This document shows positions 58,891-64,000 of a DNA stretch of 64,000 nucleotides, piece after piece (the first letter of the stretch is position 1; each line of letters opens with the position of its first letter). The notes under the pieces were generated by a model that had not been told where the DNA came from, did no database searches, and saw only the letters and a list, made by a program, of their open reading frames with translations. The stretch is from positions 124,001-188,000 of the forward strand of contig CAYPID010000002.1 in the NCBI GenBank assembly GCA_964410725.1, in the 5' to 3' direction. The DNA is from CALAZP01 sp964410725 (lineage in GTDB: Bacteria; Bacteroidota; Bacteroidia; Chitinophagales; Saprospiraceae). Position numbers and translations under genes: made by a program.

Positions 58891-61473
58891 ATGTTTCAAC
58901 CGTTGCCAGCTTTAAATACCCTTTTTTCAAGAATTTTTCTCGCGCTTACCTTTGTGGGCCTTACGGTTATTGCACAACCTCTTTTCGCTCAAAACGAAAA
59001 TACAGAAGCAGACATTATTGACTACGAACTCCCCAAAGATTATGAAATTGGAGGGGTTTCCGTTTCAGGAGCTGACTTTAGCGATGAAAATGCCATTATT
59101 AGTATATCCGGTTTGGCGGTGGGCGATAAAGTCAGAATCCCTGGCCCAAAAATTCAACAAGGACTAAAAGCCCTTTGGAAACTGCGGTTGTTTACTGATG
59201 TCCAAATCATTCAAGAAAAAGTAGAAGGCGAATTAGTATTTCTTAATATCAAGGTTGAAGAAAGACCTCGCCTATCTAAACATACTTTTATTGGGGTAAA
59301 AAAAGGAATGCATGAAGACCTCAATACAGAGGTAGATCGTTTTCTACTTAAAGGAGGAATTGTTACCGAAAATGTTAAAACCAATGCCTCCGAAGCCATT
59401 CAAAATTTTTTAGTCGGAAAAGGTTTCCTGAATGCCTCAGTTTCTGTTAGAGAAGAATTAGATACCTCCAGAATAAACGCGGTACAACTATTTTTTGACA
59501 TTGATAGAGGCGAGAAAGTCAAAATTCATGACATCTTATTCGAAGGGAATGAAATGGTCAAAGCCTCCAAACTTAGAAATCAATTAGAAGAAACAAAGAG
59601 AAAAAGAAAAATCCTCTCCCCTTCTAAGTTTATTGAAAAAAATTACAAAGAAGATAAGGTTACTCTTATCGCTTATTACAATAAATTAGGGTACAGAGAC
59701 GCTAAAATTATCCGAGATAGTGTTTGGAGAAATGAAGACGGTCTCGTTATGATAAAAATCACTTTAGATGAAGGCAATCAATATTATTACCGGAATATAA
59801 CCTGGAAAGGCAACTCTATTTATGAATCCAAATTGCTAGAAGATGTGCTGGGAATCAAAAAAGGAGACATCTACAATCAAGAGGAATTGCAAACTCGCTT
59901 ACAATTCAGTCAGGATGGAAGAGATATCAGTACTCTTTACATGGACTATGGTTATTTATTCTTCAGCGTGGATCCTATTGAAATTGCCATTGTAGAAGAT
60001 TCCGTAGATATTGAAATCAGAATTTTCGAAGGGCCCCAGGCCACTATTGATAAAGTTGGAATAGCCGGCAATGACAGAACTCACGAGCATGTTATTCGCA
60101 GAGAAATTCGCACACGTCCAGCTGAGAAATTTAGCCGTTCCGATATTATTAGATCACAAAGGGAAATCATTAACCTGAACTATTTTAACCAGGAAAATCT
60201 AGATATCAATACCCCAGTTAATGCCGATCGAGGCACGGTAGATATTGAATATACTGTTGAGGAAAAACAATCTGACCAGTTAGAACTTTCAGCAGGTTGG
60301 GGCGGTAATAGACAAGTTATCGGAACATTAGGAGTCTCGTTTACTAATTTTTCTTTGAGAAATATCTTTAAGAAAGAAGCCTGGCACCCATTACCTATGG
60401 GAGATGGACAGAGATTCTCTATTAGAGCTCAAACCAATGGGGATTTCTATCAGTCTTATAACGTTTCCCTTACAGAACCTTGGCTAGGTGGTAAAAAGCC
60501 AAATTCTTTTACCACCGCTGGATTTTTGAACCGATTTGCCTTCGGCAACAGAAATAGTATTGATTATCAAAGCTTTAGCATCAAACAAGCCTCCATCAGT
60601 TTGGGAACTCGCCTCAAATGGCCAGATGACAACTTTATCTCTAGCACCGCGATTAATATCCAGACCCTTTCTCTGAACAATTGGCTCAGAGGTTTATTCA
60701 GAACAGATGATGGAACCCTAGTCTCCAATGGAGATTTTAACAACTTTAGCATCAAACAAACGATAGCAAGGTCAACGGTTAATGATCCTATTTTCCCCAA
60801 AGAGGGATCTTCCATTTCCCTTTCTTTGCAGATTACACCACCCTACTCGTTAATCAACCGACTATTATCTGATAATCCAAAAGATTATTCAGAAATGGGT
60901 GCCAATGAAAAATATAAATTCTTGGAATACCATAAGTGGCGTTTCGATGCAGATTGGTATACCACCATTGTTGGAAAATTAGTCCTAAAAGCTCAAGCAA
61001 AAATTGGTATTCTTGGTGCCTTCAATAACGATATTGGAACCGCTCCATTTGAAAGGTTTCAATTAGGTGGAGACGGGATCAACAATCAACAATTTGGTTT
61101 CGCCGGTGTAGATATTATCTCCTTGCGTGGTTATGACATTAATGACCTGCCTGCTAATGTCGATCCAGCAGGAGGAAATTCCTCCACTCCAGTATTTGAC
61201 AAATTTACCTTAGAACTGCGCTATCCTTTCTCCTTGAACCCAACCTCCACTATTTTTGCTACCCTTTTTGCACAAGGTGGAAATGCCTGGAGAACCATAG
61301 GCGAGTTTAATCCTTTTGAATTAAAACGCTCCGTAGGTATGGGACTAAGAGTATTCCTGCCAATGTTTGGGGTACTTGGGTTCGATTATGGAATCGGTTT
61401 TGACAAACCCGGTGATTTGCCGTTTAGCGAATTAGGAACATTCAATATCGTCTTAGGATTTGAACCAGAATAA
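58891..61473 (+). CDS. bamA: Outer membrane protein assembly factor BamA
   Basis: BamA inserts beta-barrel proteins into the outer membrane. From ATG 58891 the 860-residue protein has a signal peptide ending near LFAQ, POTRA repeats at about 45-430 (ending with GPQATIDKVGIAGNDRTHEH) and a 16-strand barrel to the C-terminus, with the LRGYDIND form of the VRGF/Y motif near 745-752 and the closing LGTFNIVLGFEPE. The 15 extra residues that would come from a TTG start at 58846 do not look like a signal peptide. It follows uppS by 54 bases; the Skp/OmpH genes that often come next in this phylum are absent. Confidence 0.96.
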   Translation: MFQPLPALNTLFSRIFLALTFVGLTVIAQPLFAQNENTEADIIDYELPKDYEIGGVSVSGADFSDENAIISISGLAVGDKVRIPGPKIQQGLKALWKLRLFTDVQIIQEKVEGELVFLNIKVEERPRLSKHTFIGVKKGMHEDLNTEVDRFLLKGGIVTENVKTNASEAIQNFLVGKGFLNASVSVREELDTSRINAVQLFFDIDRGEKVKIHDILFEGNEMVKASKLRNQLEETKRKRKILSPSKFIEKNYKEDKVTLIAYYNKLGYRDAKIIRDSVWRNEDGLVMIKITLDEGNQYYYRNITWKGNSIYESKLLEDVLGIKKGDIYNQEELQTRLQFSQDGRDISTLYMDYGYLFFSVDPIEIAIVEDSVDIEIRIFEGPQATIDKVGIAGNDRTHEHVIRREIRTRPAEKFSRSDIIRSQREIINLNYFNQENLDINTPVNADRGTVDIEYTVEEKQSDQLELSAGWGGNRQVIGTLGVSFTNFSLRNIFKKEAWHPLPMGDGQRFSIRAQTNGDFYQSYNVSLTEPWLGGKKPNSFTTAGFLNRFAFGNRNSIDYQSFSIKQASISLGTRLKWPDDNFISSTAINIQTLSLNNWLRGLFRTDDGTLVSNGDFNNFSIKQTIARSTVNDPIFPKEGSSISLSLQITPPYSLINRLLSDNPKDYSEMGANEKYKFLEYHKWRFDADWYTTIVGKLVLKAQAKIGILGAFNNDIGTAPFERFQLGGDGINNQQFGFAGVDIISLRGYDINDLPANVDPAGGNSSTPVFDKFTLELRYPFSLNPTSTIFATLFAQGGNAWRTIGEFNPFELKRSVGMGLRVFLPMFGVLGFDYGIGFDKPGDLPFSELGTFNIVLGFEPE

Positions 61474-61477
61474 AAAA

Positions 61478-61648
61478 TCAAAAATAAAACCACGTTTTTA
61501 ACCAGGCATACCAACTATGTCTGGTTTTAAACCCTAATACCAAAATAGCAAGAACAATAAATATTGCAGTAACCTTTAGATTTCTCATACTGGTTGCTCT
61601 CCTTTCTCGCATACTCTTGTATGCTCTCTTTCGACTTTGATATCCCAC
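61478..61648 (-). CDS. Possible small single-helix membrane protein downstream of rsgA
   Basis: A frame of up to 56 codons starts with GTG at 61648, just 11 bases after the rsgA stop, or with ATG at 61612 (44 residues) or 61588 (36 residues), and ends at TGA 61478. It encodes a strongly basic N-terminal part (QSRKRAYKSMRERRATSMR), one hydrophobic helix (VTAIFIVLAILVLGF) and an aromatic tail (SWYAWLKTWFYF). This is the usual look of a small inner membrane protein with a positive cytosolic side. No family is recognised. A hairpin at 61500-61526 lies within its last codons. It could be chance coding in a gap. Confidence 0.35.
   Translation of the reverse strand: MGYQSRKRAYKSMRERRATSMRNLKVTAIFIVLAILVLGFKTRHSWYAWLKTWFYF
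61500..61526 (+). terminator. Hairpin after bamA, between convergent genes
   Basis: AACCAGGCATA (61500-61510) pairs with TATGTCTGGTT (61516-61526) over 11 positions with one G-U pair and a 5-base loop, followed by two more T residues. It lies 27 bases after the bamA stop and could end both bamA and the convergent transcript. The T-run is short, and the same bases may code for the end of a small ORF on the minus strand. Confidence 0.45.
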
Positions 61649-61658
61649 AGTAATAACT

Positions 61659-62618
61659 TTAATAATCTTTATGCCTTTCCCAGTAATTCTGGTCCTCCAC
61701 CTCCTCTAGCAAAGTTAAATAATTACCGTATCTCAAAGGCGATATTTCTCCATCCTCTACCGCGTCCTTTACCGCACAACCTGGCTCATTTCGATGCAAA
61801 CAATTAGCTCTAAATTTACAATCCTGTGATTTCTCAAAAATCTCTCTAAAATTGTGCGCTACATCAGCCATTTCAAAGTGAGAAAACGACAAACTCTTAA
61901 TCCCCGGAGTATCAATGATATACCCCCCCTCTTTTAAAGGATGCCTTTCGGCAAAAGTGGTAGTATGCTGACCCTTCCCAGAAAAATCAGATAGTTCCTG
62001 AGTCTTTAATAACAACTCGGGCTCTAAAGAATTAACTATTGTAGACTTTCCAACCCCAGACTGACCACTGATTAAAGTCGTTTTTCCTACCAATAACTCC
62101 TTAATATCTGCAATATCTTTGAGGCGCTGGGCTGAAATTAACCGAGTAGTATATCCTATTTTAGTATATATCTCCTCTAAATACTGAAAGGTGTTCATCG
62201 CACCTTCATCATATAAATCCGCCTTGTTGAACACAATAATGGTTGGAATATCATACGGCTCCGTCATCATTAAAAATCGATCTATAAATCCCTGCTTCAA
62301 ATTAGGTGAAACGACCGTAACCACTACCATAGCCTGATCAATATTGCTGGCGAGTAAATGCAAATCATGTTTTTTTCTAGGAGATTGCCTAATCACATAA
62401 TTCTTTCGAGGCAAAATCTCATGAATTACTCCTGTTCGCTCATGATCGTTTTCTTTCCTAAACAACACCTCATCTCCCACAGCAACTGGATTGGTTAATT
62501 TGATGTCCCCAATCCTAAATTTTCCCACAATTCTGCAAGACCAAATCCCTATTTCCTCAGTATCCACTTGATACCAACTCCCTGTAGATTTAATAACAAT
62601 CCCTTTGCTGCTTTCCAA
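61659..62618 (-). CDS. rsgA: Ribosome small subunit-dependent GTPase RsgA
   Basis: RsgA checks maturation of the 30S subunit using a circularly permuted GTPase. The order of motifs is G4 (VFNKADLYD), G1 (GQSGVGKSTIVN), G2/G3 (QHTTTFAERHPL, IIDTPGIKSLS), after an OB-fold N-terminal domain (GIVIKSTGSWYQV). The C-terminal zinc site is CKFRANCLHRNEPGC. The longest frame starts at ATG 62726, but family proteins start just before KGIVIKSTGSWY, and a TATCTTTG element lies at 62653-62646. TTG at 62618 gives 319 residues, the usual length. Confidence 0.93.
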   Translation of the reverse strand: MESSKGIVIKSTGSWYQVDTEEIGIWSCRIVGKFRIGDIKLTNPVAVGDEVLFRKENDHERTGVIHEILPRKNYVIRQSPRKKHDLHLLASNIDQAMVVVTVVSPNLKQGFIDRFLMMTEPYDIPTIIVFNKADLYDEGAMNTFQYLEEIYTKIGYTTRLISAQRLKDIADIKELLVGKTTLISGQSGVGKSTIVNSLEPELLLKTQELSDFSGKGQHTTTFAERHPLKEGGYIIDTPGIKSLSFSHFEMADVAHNFREIFEKSQDCKFRANCLHRNEPGCAVKDAVEDGEISPLRYGNYLTLLEEVEDQNYWERHKDY

Positions 62619-62645
62619 TGCCTTAATTTTTATTTCAATATAACA

Positions 62646-62653
62646 CAAAGATA
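62646..62653 (-). promoter_or_regulatory. Putative -7 element of rsgA (TATCTTTG)
   Basis: On the minus strand TATCTTTG (62653 to 62646) fits TAnnTTTG. It lies inside the longest rsgA frame and 27 bases before the TTG proposed as the real start. Confidence 0.5.
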
Positions 62654-62731
62654 CAATCTGTTGATTTTTGTCATCATTCGTTATTTTCTTTACCTCTATA
62701 TTACACCCCTTTAATGCATTGAACAAAACAA

Positions 62732-63787
62732 ATGAAAATGAAAAAAAATCATTATCAAATTATAATTATCGGGGCCGGAACAGCTGGAATAACGGTTGCC
62801 GCCCAATTGAAATTAAAAAATAAGAAATTAGATATTGCCTTAGTAGATCCGGCTGACAAACACTACTACCAGGCTGCATGGACTTTAGTCGGCGCTGGAA
62901 CCTACAACTTCAACGACACCGAAAGAAATATGAAAGATCTCATTCCTTCCGGTGTATCCTGGATTCAAGAGCACGTTGAAGTAATGAACCCAGAAGAAAA
63001 TCAAATTACAACCAAAGAATGCAATCAATATTCCTATGATTATTTNNNNNNNNNNNNNNNNNNNNNNNNNNNNNNNNNNNNNNNNNNNNNNNNNNNNNNN
63101 NNNNNNNNNNNNNNNNNNNNNNNNNNNNNNNNNNNNNNNNNNNNNCGCAAAAAAATTGGTTTGTATTTTTTCCATAAAATAACCAAAATCGATGCAGACA
63201 ATCAACTCCTACATTTTACCATTACCGCCAATGCTGATCAACCCGATAAATTATTTTACCACCCCATTGACCAATTGGGCTATTCCAAAATAGCGGAAAC
63301 GGAAGTCACTATTCCATACGATATGGTCCATTTAGCACCTCCTCAATCCGCTCCTGATTTTGTAAAAAATTCTGCTCTGGCCCATCAAGATGGCCCTAGT
63401 AAGGGTTGGGTTAACGTCAATATCAACACTTTACAGCACAACGTGTATTCCAATGTATTTTCATTGGGCGATTCAGCTGCCCTCCCCACTGCTAAAACCG
63501 GAGCTGCAGTGCGCAAACAAGCCCCCGTACTGGTTGAAAATTTATTACATGTCATCAATCAGGAAGGAAATTTATCTGAAGCCTATAAAGGATACTCTTC
63601 TTGCCCTTTGGTAACGGGTTATGGAAAAATGGTTTTAGCTGAATTTGACTATAACAATGATAGAGATACAGACCCGCTAATTGGTAAGTTTGTAGATACT
63701 GCCAAAGAAAATTGGAGCATGTGGATGCTCAAAAAATATGGACTACCTTTTATGTATTGGAACTTAATGCTTAAAGGAAAAGCCTAA
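62732..63787 (+). CDS. SQR-like FAD-dependent oxidoreductase, interrupted by assembly gap
   Basis: The visible parts match sulfide:quinone reductase-like flavoproteins: the N-terminal FAD motif IIIIGAGTAGITVAAQLK, DPADKHYYQAAWTLVGAGTY, then after the gap VTIPYDMVHLAPPQSAPDF, NVFSLGDSAALPTAKTGAAV and the C-terminal YGLPFMYWNLMLKGKA. Such enzymes oxidise sulfide or similar thiols and pass electrons to quinone at the membrane face. About 104 codons lie before the N run and 213 after it. Known relatives are about 100 residues longer, so the gap hides roughly 300 bases, including the conserved middle Cys region. Start is ATG 62732 or 62738. The substrate remains open. Confidence 0.85.
   Translation: MKMKKNHYQIIIIGAGTAGITVAAQLKLKNKKLDIALVDPADKHYYQAAWTLVGAGTYNFNDTERNMKDLIPSGVSWIQEHVEVMNPEENQITTKECNQYSYDYXXXXXXXXXXXXXXXXXXXXXXXXXXXXXXXXXXRKKIGLYFFHKITKIDADNQLLHFTITANADQPDKLFYHPIDQLGYSKIAETEVTIPYDMVHLAPPQSAPDFVKNSALAHQDGPSKGWVNVNINTLQHNVYSNVFSLGDSAALPTAKTGAAVRKQAPVLVENLLHVINQEGNLSEAYKGYSSCPLVTGYGKMVLAEFDYNNDRDTDPLIGKFVDTAKENWSMWMLKKYGLPFMYWNLMLKGKA
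63046..63145. other. Assembly gap of 100 N
   Basis: The run is exactly 100 N, the usual placeholder for a gap of unknown size. It falls inside the flavoprotein gene; the frame happens to continue across it, which says only that 100 and the true gap could agree modulo 3. Confidence 0.99.
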
Positions 63788-63793
63788 TCTCCA

Positions 63794-64000
63794 TCAATGG
63801 CTATCCTTTTCAATTTCCTCAAAAGGATAGCCATAATCCTTTAAATGTTGTAGAAAAACCACCCCAGCATCTGATATTAAACTATTAGGAGCATTGCTCA
63901 ATACTACCATTCCCAAATTCTCCTCCGGAATAGTCATAATTTCTGAACGGTAACCATTGACATAGCCCCCGTGATAAATAATGGTTTGCGCTTCCTTTTG
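63794..64000 (-). CDS. C-terminal end of a beta-lactamase-fold serine hydrolase (5' part outside window)
   Basis: The minus-strand frame entering from the right edge encodes 68 residues before a TGA at 63794. It contains IIYHGGYVNGYRSEIMTIPE followed by LGMVVLSNAP, the HGG-type third motif and following strand of class C beta-lactamase-related hydrolases and D-alanyl-peptidases. The Ser-x-x-Lys and Tyr motifs would lie beyond the window. A perfect 12-base hairpin (arms 63799-63810 and 63821-63832) lies within its last codons. Specific activity cannot be assigned. Confidence 0.75.
   Translation of the reverse strand, partial: QKEAQTIIYHGGYVNGYRSEIMTIPEENLGMVVLSNAPNSLISDAGVVFLQHLKDYGYPFEEIEKDSH
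63799..63832. terminator. Hairpin between the convergent flavoprotein and serine hydrolase genes
   Basis: GGCTATCCTTTT and AAAAGGATAGCC form a perfect 12-base stem with a 10-base loop. It begins 12 bases after the stop of the flavoprotein gene, so it may end that transcript on the plus strand, but there is no T-run directly behind it and it overlaps the coding end of the opposite gene. Confidence 0.4.

Noticed and set aside
1..64000. Defence system, prophage or insertion sequence
   Set aside because: No transposase, integrase, restriction, CRISPR or toxin-antitoxin genes were found; the helicase-nuclease fits DNA repair and sits with dnaX.

Overview
This is an AT-rich (roughly 40% GC by eye), gene-dense stretch of a Bacteroidota chromosome, most like the Saprospiria or a related marine lineage. 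The evidence is a type IX secretion (T9SS) sorting domain, SprB-type repeats, a SusC-like TonB receptor, a DUF5606 protein, a CarB without its allosteric domain, an F-type ATPase operon without the beta and epsilon genes, and repeated matches to the Bacteroidota -7 promoter element TAnnTTTG just upstream of genes. A run of exactly 100 N near the right end shows a draft or scaffolded assembly. I see no tRNA, rRNA, CRISPR array, insertion sequence or prophage. This is mostly core genome with a few surface and secretion loci.

Left part (1-18.1 kb). A very large secreted protein, cut by the window edge, is paired with a TonB-dependent receptor; both are on the minus strand. carB follows on plus. 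Then come two minus-strand operons: grpE-dnaJ-lipoprotein, and atpB-E-F-H-A-G, which ends in a clear intrinsic terminator and has a strong hairpin between atpE and atpF.

Middle (18.3-45.7 kb). A 1936-residue T9SS adhesin-like protein with SprB and HYR-like modules is followed by a helicase-nuclease and dnaX (minus, likely one operon). dnaX carries an A10 homopolymer exactly after the clamp-loader core, a candidate slippage site for making a short gamma form. Next are nadE, ettA, a thioredoxin-fold protein, the run mnmG / class A penicillin-binding protein / fused E1 alpha-beta dehydrogenase, and the run DUF5606 / family 2 glycosyltransferase / YdcF. A D-aminoacylase-like lipoprotein that has lost the usual HxH metal motif lies divergent from a PorE-like TPR/PD40/OmpA protein. 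A TIGR02757 protein follows.

Right part (45.7-64 kb). gpmI and a small lipoprotein; an M28 peptidase and hpt; a MacB/FtsX permease; a polysaccharide assembly set (flippase, Wzz-like chain-length protein, O-antigen ligase/polymerase, WecA-like transferase) without sugar-specific glycosyltransferases; an M3 oligopeptidase; uppS-bamA; rsgA with a possible small membrane ORF behind it; an SQR-like flavoprotein interrupted by the N gap; and the tail of a beta-lactamase-fold serine hydrolase.

Several starts were moved from the longest-ORF position because a TAnnTTTG element, family length or signal peptide pointed elsewhere (atpB, TIGR02757, pepF-like, uppS, bamA, rsgA, the amidohydrolase). The strongest candidate for something undescribed here is the dnaX A10 tract. 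Secondary candidates are the small ORF after rsgA, the atpE/atpF hairpin, the palindrome in the dnaX/nadE divergent promoter and the altered metal site of the amidohydrolase.
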